Origin: Chryseobacterium lactis
Lineage (GTDB): Bacteria; Bacteroidota; Bacteroidia; Flavobacteriales; Weeksellaceae
Assembly: GCF_003815875.1 (NCBI RefSeq)
Contig: NZ_CP033924.1
Coordinates: 2,232,001 to 2,296,000, forward strand
Length of the DNA: 64,000 bases
Reading direction: 5' to 3'
This document shows positions 18,209 through 26,478 of this stretch, in pieces (the stretch's first letter is position 1; each line of letters opens with the position of its first letter). The notes beneath the pieces are model-generated. The model was not told the origin of the DNA. It was given only the letters and a program-made list of their open reading frames with translations, and ran no database searches. Both the position numbers and the translations under genes were made by a program.

Positions 18209-18622
18209 TTAATATATTGGTGGTTTTGGTTGAGGTATTCTTTGATAGTGGGTGTTGAACTCCATCCAAAGATCAATTGTAGTTTCACAGTCCCAATCAA
18301 TGTAATCAAAATCAATTCTATTTTCTGACACTTTGTTTTTAACCCAATAATGACCTTTCTCTTTTGGAAGGTCTTCTTCACTTTCAATTTTAATCCAACC
18401 ATTATTGTCATTAATTCCATTTAAAGAAACAGGTCTTTTGAAATAGCAATATTTTGGATCATATGGGTCCATTGTTTCAAGTTCTATTCCCTCCAACCCC
18501 TTAGAGTTCCCAAAGTCTCCCCATAGGGCCTTGAAATCACACCATCCGTTTTCATCCACATAGGGTTTTACCTTCTCCCAGTGGCTGCTGTAGGCTTCCT
18601 GTATTTTTTCCTGCTTCTTCAT
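18209..18622 (-). CDS. DUF551-like small phage protein (copy 1)
   Basis: 137 residues. NGWIKIESEEDLPKEKGHYWV (~69-89) followed by a YQRIPQPKPPIY C-terminus is the DUF551 pattern common in phage early regions. It shares its start style, the GI-x-NNGWIK core and the KPPIY ending with the gene at 20867-21340, so the two are paralogs. It overlaps its upstream neighbour by 4 bp. Function unknown. Confidence 0.7.
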   Translation of the reverse strand: MKKQEKIQEAYSSHWEKVKPYVDENGWCDFKALWGDFGNSKGLEGIELETMDPYDPKYCYFKRPVSLNGINDNNGWIKIESEEDLPKEKGHYWVKNKVSENRIDFDYIDWDCETTIDLWMEFNTHYQRIPQPKPPIY

Positions 18623-18864
18623 TGCTTTGATTTTAGGGTTTCCAAGTCCGTATTTCCGGATGAAAGAAGTTTGTATTGCTCATTATTCAAAAAAAACAAT
18701 ACAGGAGTACATTTGCCAGTTTGAATATTTATTAAAGCTTTCAAATCTGCACCCATTGTTATCTGTGCCCCCTGCTTAACGCTTTTACCTTCAACGAAGG
18801 TGTCAGCACGGGTAATGTCTAAATCATTTGAGGCCATAAAAGCCATAATTTCAAGTAAATTCAT
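18619..18864 (-). CDS. Small phage protein
   Basis: 81 residues, alpha/beta. A VEGKSVKQGAQITMGADLKALINIQTG core suggests a compact beta domain. The stop overlaps the start of the downstream DUF551-like gene (ATGA). Function unknown. Confidence 0.6.
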   Translation of the reverse strand: MNLLEIMAFMASNDLDITRADTFVEGKSVKQGAQITMGADLKALINIQTGKCTPVLFFLNNEQYKLLSSGNTDLETLKSKQ

Positions 18865-18884
18865 ATTGTTGTTTTTTTATGGGT

Positions 18885-19385
18885 TTATATTCCGATTTTT
18901 TTTAAGGCAGCAGGGGAGAGGTACAGGGTTATATCCGGACAATTTGCCAACTCTTCAACAGTTCGTGCGGAGAATTTTCCAAAAATGAAAAGGCCGGTTT
19001 CTTTTGAGATCATGAACCTTCTATTATTCATAAAAACAACATCTTCACCATCTTCATAATCATCTATCAGAAATAAGCATTTCTTTTTTGCTTCCTCCCA
19101 TTCTCCATATTTGGCATTCTGCCCTTCATCCACACACCCTTCATTCCAAAAATCAACAGATTCTTCAGAGTGCGGTTCCATAAGAAGATTCCCTTCATTA
19201 TCCATTGGGACCATCATTCCGACTTCCAATTCTTGAGTGAGGAAATCAGCATAATTTGGGACTTCCGTGATAAATTGGAGAACCGTATATTTCGGCTCCC
19301 CAACTCTCTCTTGAATCTTACTAAACATTTTGTCACTTTGCATTTTCACAAAGCTTGTCATTGACATTAATTCTAAATTTTCCAT
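18885..19385 (-). CDS. Phage protein of unknown function
   Basis: 166 residues, acidic (DEGQNAKYGEWEEAKKK, DDYEDGEDVVF). Residues ~120-150 form strands (VVFMNNRRFMISKETGLFIF). A copy of the late palindrome lies 30 bp upstream, so this may be the first gene of the block leading to the terminase. Not recognised. Confidence 0.6.
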   Translation of the reverse strand: MENLELMSMTSFVKMQSDKMFSKIQERVGEPKYTVLQFITEVPNYADFLTQELEVGMMVPMDNEGNLLMEPHSEESVDFWNEGCVDEGQNAKYGEWEEAKKKCLFLIDDYEDGEDVVFMNNRRFMISKETGLFIFGKFSARTVEELANCPDITLYLSPAALKKIGI

Positions 19386-19414
19386 GAGTGTAAAGTATTA
19401 CAAATTTACTAAAT

Positions 19415-19433
19415 TATTGTTTTTAAGACAATA
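19415..19433. promoter_or_regulatory. Late-region palindrome copy 5
   Basis: TATTGTTTT-T-AAGACAATA, one mismatch from perfect, in the 67-bp gap upstream of the gene at 18885-19385. It is the most upstream clear copy and may mark the start of the late region. A half-match (ATTGTTTTTAAAA) also occurs at about 19770, just upstream of the next gene. Confidence 0.55.
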
Positions 19434-19452
19434 TAAATATTTTTAAAAATTA

Positions 19453-19761
19453 CTATTTTAAAGCCTCTCTGAACTTCTCTTTATAGTGTTCAATTTCTAC
19501 TTCTTCGGTACAGCATTCAATGAATTCTTCCATGACTTCTTTCATACGGTACTCTTTACTATTTCTTAGCAAATTAAGTACTTGCTTCAGCAGGGTATCA
19601 TAATCAGACTTGACTTTAATCAAATATTGATCTTGTGTCTTTTCTAATTGTTTGTGTCTGGCTATGATCCTGGCTAAACCTCTTATTTCCGATAGTGAAA
19701 CGATAAACAAGCCTAAAAAAGCTATTGTTGTAAGAGATAAAATAAATTCCAATGTTGTCAT
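19453..19761 (-). CDS. Small membrane-anchored phage protein
   Basis: 102 residues. An N-terminal hydrophobic span (about 5-25, LSLTTIAFLGLFIVSL) is followed by a charged coiled-coil region. A type II-like anchor with a cytoplasmic tail is likely. A spanin- or holin-related role is conceivable, but the position among early genes gives no support. Confidence 0.6.
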   Translation of the reverse strand: MTTLEFILSLTTIAFLGLFIVSLSEIRGLARIIARHKQLEKTQDQYLIKVKSDYDTLLKQVLNLLRNSKEYRMKEVMEEFIECCTEEVEIEHYKEKFREALK

Positions 19762-19827
19762 TTGATAAAATTGTTTTTAAAATTAAAATTTGATTTACTA
19801 ATATTATTACGGTTTTCCTTACTGGGA

Positions 19828-20229
19828 TTATTTTAATTTTATCCAACCGTAATTGATCAGGGTTAAAACTGATTTTCCGTCATATGGAACTGCAAAACCT
19901 TCTGCCCTTAAATATTCATTTACTGCTGCATTGTACCCCATTGTATCATTATCTTTTGCATAATGAAGATTAGAAGCTATTATTTTGCCATATTCAACCT
20001 TCAGATATTTTTCTGATTGATAGCATCTTTTTGCAACTTCCAAGGCTTGTTCATCAGATATTTTAAGGCAACTATTAAGTTCTAAATGACAACTTTTAAT
20101 GTGATATTTGTCCATATAGGTTCCACCGACTTTTTGACGAACATCATTTTCATTTACAGTTACTGCCATTATTTTCTGGCCCCAGTGTAAGGCGAAGAAA
20201 AGAGATTTGTTTTCTAGTGTGTTTTTCAT
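19828..20229 (-). CDS. Phage protein of unknown function
   Basis: 133 residues, soluble alpha/beta, with a 66-bp gap downstream and 2 bp to its upstream neighbour. It may start at M21 (20169) because the first 20 residues look unlike the rest. Not recognised. Confidence 0.5.
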   Translation of the reverse strand: MKNTLENKSLFFALHWGQKIMAVTVNENDVRQKVGGTYMDKYHIKSCHLELNSCLKISDEQALEVAKRCYQSEKYLKVEYGKIIASNLHYAKDNDTMGYNAAVNEYLRAEGFAVPYDGKSVLTLINYGWIKLK

Positions 20230-20231
20230 GT

Positions 20232-20456
20232 TTATGGTTTTAATACGATTAAAATGTATTCTTCATCATTTTGAAGTATTTCAATTTTTTCTTTTTCAGA
20301 TCCTATATAGGATTTAACAGCGTCCAGAATATTGTTTATATTTCTTCCAGAATTATCTGTAATTCTCATTAATAGGGTGAAAACAAAGTCATTTTTAAGG
20401 GAGATAACATCACCAAAATTTGCTAATTTGTATTTTAATTCTACTAGAATGTCCAT
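20232..20456 (-). CDS. Small phage protein
   Basis: 74 residues, alpha/beta, ending in a strand pair EKIEILQNDEEYILIVLK. It lies in a run of closely spaced minus-strand genes. Function unknown. Confidence 0.55.
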   Translation of the reverse strand: MDILVELKYKLANFGDVISLKNDFVFTLLMRITDNSGRNINNILDAVKSYIGSEKEKIEILQNDEEYILIVLKP

Positions 20457-20465
20457 ATCACTGTA

Positions 20466-20864
20466 TTATTGTTTTTGAGTTAAAGTTGCTTTGTTGATGT
20501 ATTCGCATTCCGGTAGGCCGAAGACGTTGAAGTGGTTTTTAAATAATTCTTGCCAAAAATCATAAGAGAATTTGCAGGTTAAAAATGATTCAGCATCTAA
20601 AGCTATTGCTTGTTCAAGGCTTTCGGAATCTGTTTCATTTTCCCAAATAAAATTAAATTCGTCTTTTGTTAGATAGGAGAGGTCCCAAAGTATTGGCTTC
20701 ATTTTAAAAGAATTAGATTTCCCCTGATATATTACTGAACTCAAATTTTTTAAATCCAAAGTTTGAATTTCAACAGAGGCGGGATAAATATTTCTTTTAA
20801 ATTCTACCTGCAGTTTATACGGCAGATAAGCCGAGTATATACGTAGTTGTTCTTCTTTTGTCAT
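20466..20864 (-). CDS. Phage protein of unknown function
   Basis: 132 residues, beginning MTKEEQLRIYSAYLPYKLQVEF, a start seen in several small early proteins of Bacteroidota phages. Aromatic residues and acidic patches suggest a compact fold with no membrane span. It begins 2 bp after the DUF551-like gene, so it is in the same operon. Function unknown. Confidence 0.6.
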   Translation of the reverse strand: MTKEEQLRIYSAYLPYKLQVEFKRNIYPASVEIQTLDLKNLSSVIYQGKSNSFKMKPILWDLSYLTKDEFNFIWENETDSESLEQAIALDAESFLTCKFSYDFWQELFKNHFNVFGLPECEYINKATLTQKQ

Positions 20865-20866
20865 GG

Positions 20867-21340
20867 CTAGTAAATTGGTGGTTTGTCGGTAATTAATCTA
20901 TAGTGCGTGGGATCTATACTTTCTCTTATTTCATCACTGAATTCTTCGTCATTGTCACAATATGAATGTGAGATAGTAACGTAGGTATCTTGATAATTCC
21001 AGTAATGAGCTGTGGTCCATTCAGAACCATTTAAAAAACCTATTCTGATACCTTTTGGATTAAAATCTTCATTAATCCAAGCTTTATTAAAACAAACAAC
21101 CTCTCTTCCTTCATCTGGAAGAACATCTTCTACTTTTATCCAGCCGTTGTTATTTTCTATCCCATGTAGGGATAAAGGACGAAAATCAGAAAACCTAAAT
21201 TCCAAAGGCTTGATTTTTTCAGTCATTTCATGTTTTTGAAAATCAGGATATTTCCCCCACCCATCTTCGTCGATGAAGTCTTTGAATTCATTATAATTGA
21301 GTCCCCAAGCCTTTTCTATTATCTGTTGTTTAGTTTTCAT
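20867..21340 (-). CDS. DUF551-like small phage protein (copy 2)
   Basis: 157 residues. The DUF551 core (GIENNNGWIKVEDVLPDEG, ~60-78) and terminal PTHYRLITDKPPIY match the family pattern and the paralog at 18209-18622. DUF551 proteins are frequent in phage early regions and have no assigned role. It overlaps the upstream gene by 11 bp. Confidence 0.72.
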   Translation of the reverse strand: MKTKQQIIEKAWGLNYNEFKDFIDEDGWGKYPDFQKHEMTEKIKPLEFRFSDFRPLSLHGIENNNGWIKVEDVLPDEGREVVCFNKAWINEDFNPKGIRIGFLNGSEWTTAHYWNYQDTYVTISHSYCDNDEEFSDEIRESIDPTHYRLITDKPPIY

Positions 21341-21587
21341 AAGTTTTTATTTTTTTGATAAAGGTTTCTAAGTCACAAGGATTATCTTCATGATAATCTT
21401 CTTTTATATCAAAAGTTGAATAGTCTTTTTCCTTCCAAGATTCGCGAGCGTTAGCTATAGTTGAAATTAATCCACAAATGAATTCTTTCCCCTGAAAGAA
21501 TGATAGAGGTCTAAAGCCTAACGATTCTAAAGCTTGTCTCGCTTCTTTTGTATTTTTAGTAAATGGTATTTTCTCTTCTTTTGTCAT
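21330..21587 (-). CDS. Small phage protein
   Basis: 85 residues, charged, helical, no motif recognised. It overlaps the DUF551-like gene start by 11 bp, suggesting coupled translation. A 45-bp gap separates it from the upstream gene. Confidence 0.55.
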   Translation of the reverse strand: MTKEEKIPFTKNTKEARQALESLGFRPLSFFQGKEFICGLISTIANARESWKEKDYSTFDIKEDYHEDNPCDLETFIKKIKTYEN

Positions 21588-21632
21588 TGTTTTGTTTTTT
21601 TAGATTATAGTTTTCCTGATGTCAGGAAGACG

Positions 21633-22052
21633 TTATTTTTTTATCAATCCGTTAAGGAAGTTTATTAGTCCCGGGGATTGGTCTTTAAGGAATGGTTTTG
21701 ACATATCCCATTCGATCCAGTTTTCAAATTGATCGTAGAATCCGCGTGTATAAAATCCTTGACCATTATTCTCGGTAATTTCAACATGCTCATCGTACCA
21801 TTCCAGCACATCGTTAAGCATTGGTTCTTTACCGATAATTAATCGTGTTTCTTGAATTACAGATATATATTCAACCCTATGTTGTGAGAATGTTTCTACT
21901 CTATTAAAAGAGATCATTTCTTTTTCTTCCTGAGTAACAATATAACTAATGTCTTCTGAGGTTGGGTAGCAAAAAATACATCCTATACCTAATTCTTTCA
22001 GCCTCGGCAGCTTCTCCCGTATATCGGCTGTTAGCTCTTCTAATGCTTTCAT
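21633..22052 (-). CDS. Phage protein of unknown function
   Basis: 139 residues, acidic, alpha/beta. It starts in an ATGA overlap with the upstream gene. The central LPRLKELGIGCIFCYPTSEDISYIV and C-terminal aromatic stretch do not match a family I know. Confidence 0.55.
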   Translation of the reverse strand: MKALEELTADIREKLPRLKELGIGCIFCYPTSEDISYIVTQEEKEMISFNRVETFSQHRVEYISVIQETRLIIGKEPMLNDVLEWYDEHVEITENNGQGFYTRGFYDQFENWIEWDMSKPFLKDQSPGLINFLNGLIKK

Positions 22053-22360
22053 TTGATAAAGTTTTCGCAGTTAAGTATGGAGTCTTTGTCAACTGTAAGA
22101 TTGTCCGCTCCGGCTTGATAGTATTTTAATTGCTTATCTGTCTTGAAGTGGCCATCGTGAAAATTAATTCGGGCTTTCTCCGCTATTCTCTTCTGCTGTT
22201 CCTCCTGGACTAGATTGCAGGCAGCGAAAACATGCAACATGAATTCATCTTTATTAAGCAAATTAACCTTATAAACATGCTGAAGTGATGGCCAATCTGT
22301 GAAGTTTTTGCTTTTCGCGTAAGCGTCGAAGATCTCTTGTTTCTCTTGGTGGCTACTCAT
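22049..22360 (-). CDS. Small phage protein
   Basis: 103 residues, helical and charged, soluble. The stop overlaps the next start (ATGA) and the YopX-like gene lies 12 bp upstream, so it belongs to the early small-gene operon. Function unknown. Confidence 0.55.
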   Translation of the reverse strand: MSSHQEKQEIFDAYAKSKNFTDWPSLQHVYKVNLLNKDEFMLHVFAACNLVQEEQQKRIAEKARINFHDGHFKTDKQLKYYQAGADNLTVDKDSILNCENFIK

Positions 22361-22372
22361 TGTTATTTTTCT

Positions 22373-22777
22373 TTAAAGGTTGTTGTTTGAGGCGTCAGAA
22401 GTTGACGCGTTTAGTAGTTCAGGATTGGAGTGAATGTTGCCGATAACAATACTTCTTCCTGTCCTATAAGTATTTAAAATTGATTCGGCACCATTTGGAG
22501 TAATGTAAAAACCTCCTTCTTTGTAATATACAGAACCGCTCCAAACTTCATGTTTATGCTCTGGCATACCAAGAATATCCCCCTCATATATCTCTACTCC
22601 GTTTTTGTCTTTTAGCCCGGTATACTGGCCAACTGTTTCGGGAATTACTTGATAGTTGTGCGTTTCACCGTCTTTTTCGGTTTCCCAAATTTGATAATCC
22701 CCACCCCAATACATTAAATTACCTGTAACCAACTTTTCACCAATTATAGTTTTTGCTCTAAATTTTATTTCTCTCAT
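22373..22777 (-). CDS. YopX-family phage protein
   Basis: 134 residues. It begins MREIKFRAK and contains VIPETVGQYTGLKDKNGVEIYEGDI (~42-68), the signature of the YopX family found in many Gram-positive and Bacteroidota phages. Family members are small beta-rich proteins without a firm function. It starts in an ATGA overlap with the upstream gene. Confidence 0.88.
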   Translation of the reverse strand: MREIKFRAKTIIGEKLVTGNLMYWGGDYQIWETEKDGETHNYQVIPETVGQYTGLKDKNGVEIYEGDILGMPEHKHEVWSGSVYYKEGGFYITPNGAESILNTYRTGRSIVIGNIHSNPELLNASTSDASNNNL

Positions 22778-23190
22778 GACATTCTATTTATTTCATCTTG
22801 AAAGCCATCTTCTAATTGAACATCGATAGGAACTACGGAATCTAAACTTATCAGCGGCTTTCCAAATAGAGTTGCAGAAGCTTTATTCATATGATTATTT
22901 ATATGTTCATCAATTTTGTAGATTGGTGCAATTTGTCCTTTCTTTAATCCGTAATAAGGAATGTCGATGATTAATTCAACATATATTGGGAAGTCATCCG
23001 CTTTTCTTTCTTCAAACCATTTTAAAGGTTTAAATAAGTGGGGGAAGTCTGAAACTATATGTTTAAAGCCATCTTCATCATTTCCATCCAATCCCCAATC
23101 TCTATCTAGTATTTCATCAATTTCCCATTCACATCCTGGATAAGTGTTTATTACTTTAAATCTTGGGTTTAATAATTGTTGCTTATTCAT
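22774..23190 (-). CDS. Phage protein of unknown function
   Basis: 138 residues, acidic, with an N-terminal FKVINTYPGCEWEIDEIL and a PLKWFEERKADDFPIYV segment (~53-70) that recur in small early proteins of Bacteroidota phages. It is coupled to the YopX-like gene by an ATGA overlap. Upstream lies a terminator, so it may head this transcript. Confidence 0.6.
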   Translation of the reverse strand: MNKQQLLNPRFKVINTYPGCEWEIDEILDRDWGLDGNDEDGFKHIVSDFPHLFKPLKWFEERKADDFPIYVELIIDIPYYGLKKGQIAPIYKIDEHINNHMNKASATLFGKPLISLDSVVPIDVQLEDGFQDEINRMS

Positions 23191-23222
23191 AATATTTTTG
23201 ATTTTAATTGTTTAAAATAAAA

Positions 23223-23254
23223 CCGGGTGACGGAAATGATCAAATGCCACCCGG
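23223..23254 (-). terminator. Rho-independent terminator
   Basis: Perfect 7-bp stem CCGGGTG/CACCCGG with an 18-nt loop, followed on the minus strand by TTTTATTTT. It closes the transcript of the gene at 23288-23521. Confidence 0.8.
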
Positions 23255-23287
23255 AAAAACTAATAACCATGTGACCGTTATTGGTGG

Positions 23288-23521
23288 TCAACCTTTTTTT
23301 AAAGCTTTTAAAAGATTATCTATTTGCTCTATTTTGTCAAAGTCAAATAAAAATATTGAGACTCCTCTTTGATCGAGAAAAACATTATTACTCACTTTAC
23401 CATTGTGATCAGAAACACCCAAGTAAACTATTAAATCTGTAGGCACTTCTTTATTTACATTCAAAGTATATTCATAATATTTGACCTTTATAAACCCTAA
23501 TTCTTGTAATGCTAAGTCCAT
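23288..23521 (-). CDS. Small phage protein, single-gene transcript
   Basis: 77 residues, alpha/beta, with the terminator 34 bp downstream and the operator cluster upstream. It is divergent from the XRE gene at 23794. Being directly under the operators, it may be the gene controlled by that regulator on the minus strand. Function unknown. Confidence 0.6.
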   Translation of the reverse strand: MDLALQELGFIKVKYYEYTLNVNKEVPTDLIVYLGVSDHNGKVSNNVFLDQRGVSIFLFDFDKIEQIDNLLKALKKG

Positions 23522-23793
23522 TTTTAATTAATATTAATTGTTAATAAAAGCCCGGCAGCGATCCACCACCGCCAGGCAGCCAAATTTTAAATAGGTAGTT
23601 TATTGACTTGCCTAGGTCAGCTCAAATTTTAAGTAGAAATGATAAATTTTAATTATTGAATCAAAACATTCTTTTGATTAAGTTGTTTCAAATCTAAAAC
23701 AAATTTTGATAATATCCAAATTTATTTTGGATTTATACCTTTTTTATCAAAATAAACTTTTGATACTCTATCTTTGTAGGATAAAATAATATT
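23522..23793. promoter_or_regulatory. Regulatory gap with three matched operators
   Basis: 272 bp without genes. Three dyads share an 8-5-8 or 7-5-7 design: 23659-23679 (AATCAAAA-N5-TTTTGATT), 23714-23732 (ATCCAAA-N5-TTTGGAT) and 23745-23765 (TATCAAAA-N5-TTTTGATA). They lie between divergent genes, the last one 28 bp before the XRE start. They are the likely binding sites of that regulator. Confidence 0.75.
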
Positions 23794-24072
23794 ATGAAAC
23801 TATTAAGATTAAAAGACATTATTAATGAGCGTAATTTGAAAGGAGAGGATGTGGCAAAAGATTTAGGCATAACTACGACCACTCTTTCAAATTTAAATCA
23901 AGGAAACACGTTTCCAAAAGCTGATATGCTTGTAAAACTTGCAGAATATTTTGATATTGATATTCGGGAACTTTTTTACCCAACTAAACCAGAAAACAAT
24001 CTACAAGAACTTTTTATTAAGCAAGAGGATGGTATTTTTAAGTCTATTGGATTCTTGTCTAAGAACTCATAA
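23794..24072 (+). CDS. XRE-family transcriptional regulator (Cro/CI-like)
   Basis: 92 residues. An N-terminal five-helix HTH covers ~4-60 (LKDIINERNLKGEDVAKDLG, then TTTTLSNLNQGNTFPKADML); a short C-terminal tail follows and there is no peptidase domain. It is one of only a few plus-strand genes in the prophage and its 3' end overlaps the convergent lipoprotein gene by 14 bp. It sits in the middle of the early region, 8.7 kb from the main repressor, and probably controls the divergent small-gene operon through the operators upstream. Confidence 0.85.
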   Translation: MKLLRLKDIINERNLKGEDVAKDLGITTTTLSNLNQGNTFPKADMLVKLAEYFDIDIRELFYPTKPENNLQELFIKQEDGIFKSIGFLSKNS

Positions 24073-24457
24073 TCCATCTTTTTAGACAGCTGTTTTGCTC
24101 AAATGCATTAACGATATGTGTCAAATATTTGTCTTCTTTACGTGACACTAGAAAATATCCGGTTACTGTTGAAGAAGAAATAAAAACATAAAAGTACTCG
24201 ACATTATTTCCTCCAGATCCAATACAAAGTATTTTAGCATTGTAGTCTTCTGGAAGAGGTTCGTTATTGATTGCTTTTACACATATAGCTGAAATCTCTG
24301 AGCTTGCAGGTTTTAAAACTTTTCCTCCTTCTTTTATTTGGCCGGATTTAAAGTCTATCTCGATTAGATATTTCGGGTCATATTCGAAAGTTTCAATATC
24401 AGATGAACATGATGCCAAGAGAATCGATAGAATTAAACTAATAATTAAATTTTTCAT
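24059..24457 (-). CDS. Prophage lipoprotein
   Basis: 132 residues. Signal peptide of type II: MKNLIISLILSILLASC, lipobox LASC with Cys17. The mature part is beta-rich and soluble. It starts in an ATGA overlap with a 38-codon gene. A lipoprotein inside a phage early region suggests a surface or exclusion function, such as blocking superinfection, but no family is recognised. Confidence 0.75.
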   Translation of the reverse strand: MKNLIISLILSILLASCSSDIETFEYDPKYLIEIDFKSGQIKEGGKVLKPASSEISAICVKAINNEPLPEDYNAKILCIGSGGNNVEYFYVFISSSTVTGYFLVSRKEDKYLTHIVNAFEQNSCLKRWIMSS

Positions 24458-24570
24458 GGTTTAGATTTTGATTTTCGTTTTTTGTAAGGATGAAAAGTCT
24501 TGTCAATTCTGTTTTTCTGATAAGTCTGGATAAGACTTCTTAATTCTGGTTTAATCTTTACGGGTTTCAT
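24454..24570 (-). CDS. 38-residue basic peptide
   Basis: ATG at 24570 lies inside the end of the upstream gene and the TGA overlaps the lipoprotein ATG (ATGA). The product is very basic (MKPVKIKPELRS... ending HPYKKRKSKSKP). The junctions on both sides support translation. Function unknown. Confidence 0.5.
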   Translation of the reverse strand: MKPVKIKPELRSLIQTYQKNRIDKTFHPYKKRKSKSKP

Positions 24571-25453
24571 TTTTAACATTTAATCGTTTCCAATGTTGCA
24601 TCCATATTTCTTCTGATGATTCATGAAGTTTTAAATAGATGATATAGTTTTTAATCATTTCGTTCTGGAATTCCAGATATGCGTCTTTTTTAATCAATTT
24701 TGGTAGGGCAGTACCATCTGCACTTAGTTTGCCTTCTGCAGTTTCTGGAGCATAATTTTTTAAAAAATTCTCAACAAAAACTAATTTTACTCGGTCGCCT
24801 TTATCTTTTTTAATCAATTCGTAAAAAATGGGAGTAGCTAAAGTTTTTCCATCAGCTTTGAACCTGTGATAATCCTTTCGAATGTTTTCTAATGTTAAAG
24901 CTTCGTATTCTTCAGGGGTCATTTTCTTTTCCGGAGGGGAGAGAAATTTTTGAATTGAATCTTTAGCATTCTGGTATTTTTGATCCCGGATTTTGAAATC
25001 TATGTAACCCATTTCATATTGTGCAAAATGCGCTTGATTAATCTCACGGAAAAATCTCACTTTCTCACCGTCAATTTGCAACAGTCCTTTCTGGGCCATA
25101 CTAATAGCAATCATGAATTCCTTTTCTGTCAGATCTGACCTCTTTGCATAGTCAATAACCCTGTTTAATGCTATGTTTGTAGGGCTTAAAGCATCTTCCG
25201 GATCATCATTGCCATCATCTTCAATTTTAGCATCTATCTCAAAAACCACTTTATTTGCGAAAATCATTCGTGCGGCTTCATTGCAGTATCTAAGTTTCGG
25301 TTGTGAAATTTCCGCCGTAACTGTTTCCGGCAGCTTGCTTACGAGCTCGTTCGGCAAGTATGGCAGCAGTGGATCTTTTCCCACCCTTGCCAATTGTATT
25401 TTCTGGACGGTTGTTAACTCCGTTGTTTGAGTTGTAACTATTTGATTTTCCAT
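24551..25453 (-). CDS. Phage replication-region protein
   Basis: 300 residues, helical, no P-loop. It starts inside the previous gene with a 164-bp out-of-frame overlap. A negatively charged stretch (AKIEDDGNDDPEDA, ~75-88) and a long helical C-terminal half are visible. Being directly downstream of the replication initiator-like gene suggests a loader or replication accessory role. Family not recognised. Confidence 0.6.
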   Translation of the reverse strand: MENQIVTTQTTELTTVQKIQLARVGKDPLLPYLPNELVSKLPETVTAEISQPKLRYCNEAARMIFANKVVFEIDAKIEDDGNDDPEDALSPTNIALNRVIDYAKRSDLTEKEFMIAISMAQKGLLQIDGEKVRFFREINQAHFAQYEMGYIDFKIRDQKYQNAKDSIQKFLSPPEKKMTPEEYEALTLENIRKDYHRFKADGKTLATPIFYELIKKDKGDRVKLVFVENFLKNYAPETAEGKLSADGTALPKLIKKDAYLEFQNEMIKNYIIYLKLHESSEEIWMQHWKRLNVKNETRKD

Positions 25454-26198
25454 TTTGTTCTTTTTCTACCCATTGATATTTGAATCCCTGCCAACTATTC
25501 TCTGCACAGTGCCTAATTGCTTCAGGAAATGGATAATTATGTTTTTCACATTCCCTGAGAACAGCATCAATAACACTTTCTGTAAATGAAGCTCTTTTCT
25601 TTTTCCGGGCCTCAATCCAATCATCAGCATGTTTTTCTAATGCTCCAAGACCAATAAGCTTTTTCTTAAAGTCTGCCTGATTGAAATATTTTTCTTTTTT
25701 TGCGCAACTTTTTTCTTTTTTTTCTGATTGTTGATTTGCCAGATCTGATTGTGGAAATAATTCTTTAGATTCTTCAATTGAAATAAAACCTTGTTTTGAT
25801 TCTTTTTCTAAAAGAATAGAGTTTGGTTTAGTATTGTTTAGTTTATTAATGGTATCGGTTTGCGTAACGGTTTGTGTGTCGGCTTGTGTAACGAATTGTG
25901 TTTCATTTTGCGTGTCACTGTGAAACGCAATGACTTTGTAAATACAACTTTGATTGCCTTTTCTCTCTTTGAAATCCAGTCTGCCAAGTTGTTTAAGCGT
26001 GTTTCTAGCTCTGATTATCGAAGATTTACTTAAACTCGTCTTCACCTGTAGTGTTGATATAGCCACCGTAAATTCTACTTTCCATCCCGACTTATTATTT
26101 ATATGCATCATAGCATGCCATAAAGTAATTACAGAATCAGAAACGGAATTTAGTTCGAGCCAATCGTAAAACGAATTTATTTCTTTGATATAGTTCAT
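25290..26198 (-). CDS. Replication initiator-like protein (winged helix, DnaD-like layout)
   Basis: 302 residues from the ATG at 26198. The N-terminal ~90 residues form a winged helix (WLELNSVSDSVITLWHAM; SLSKSSIIRARNTLKQLGRL). A low-complexity Q/T/K linker follows, and the C-terminal ~100 residues include ENSWQGFKYQW, as in phage replisome organisers. It would bind the phage origin and recruit host helicase. The last 164 bp are also coding in another frame for the next gene. Confidence 0.7.
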   Translation of the reverse strand: MNYIKEINSFYDWLELNSVSDSVITLWHAMMHINNKSGWKVEFTVAISTLQVKTSLSKSSIIRARNTLKQLGRLDFKERKGNQSCIYKVIAFHSDTQNETQFVTQADTQTVTQTDTINKLNNTKPNSILLEKESKQGFISIEESKELFPQSDLANQQSEKKEKSCAKKEKYFNQADFKKKLIGLGALEKHADDWIEARKKKRASFTESVIDAVLRECEKHNYPFPEAIRHCAENSWQGFKYQWVEKEQNGKSNSYNSNNGVNNRPENTIGKGGKRSTAAILAERARKQAAGNSYGGNFTTET

Positions 26199-26268
26199 TC
26201 TTACCAATGAGTTTTTAGTATTCTGTTTTTCTTAGGAATAAAGATCCTAATGATGATATGGGATAGTC

Positions 26269-26478
26269 TCATTTTGTTGGAAGTTCAATTTTCAAAGTTT
26301 TAATATCCTTATGGCCAAGTGTAATGTCAAAATACTTATCAGGACCGTTTTCAAGGCTTTTAAAAACTATTTTTTGAACTTTGTAACCGGACAGCTTAAC
26401 TTTATTAATCCCCTTGTATTTGTACCGGAATCCGTTAATAATCACTTCCTGTTCTAGTTTTAAATCTGTTACCTTCAT
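26269..26478 (-). CDS. Small phage protein
   Basis: 69 residues, beta-rich (MKVTDLKLEQEVIINGFRYKY). It resembles a small SH3-like barrel, with lysine-rich strands and no membrane segment. It overlaps the HNH gene by 4 bp. Function unknown. Confidence 0.6.
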   Translation of the reverse strand: MKVTDLKLEQEVIINGFRYKYKGINKVKLSGYKVQKIVFKSLENGPDKYFDITLGHKDIKTLKIELPTK

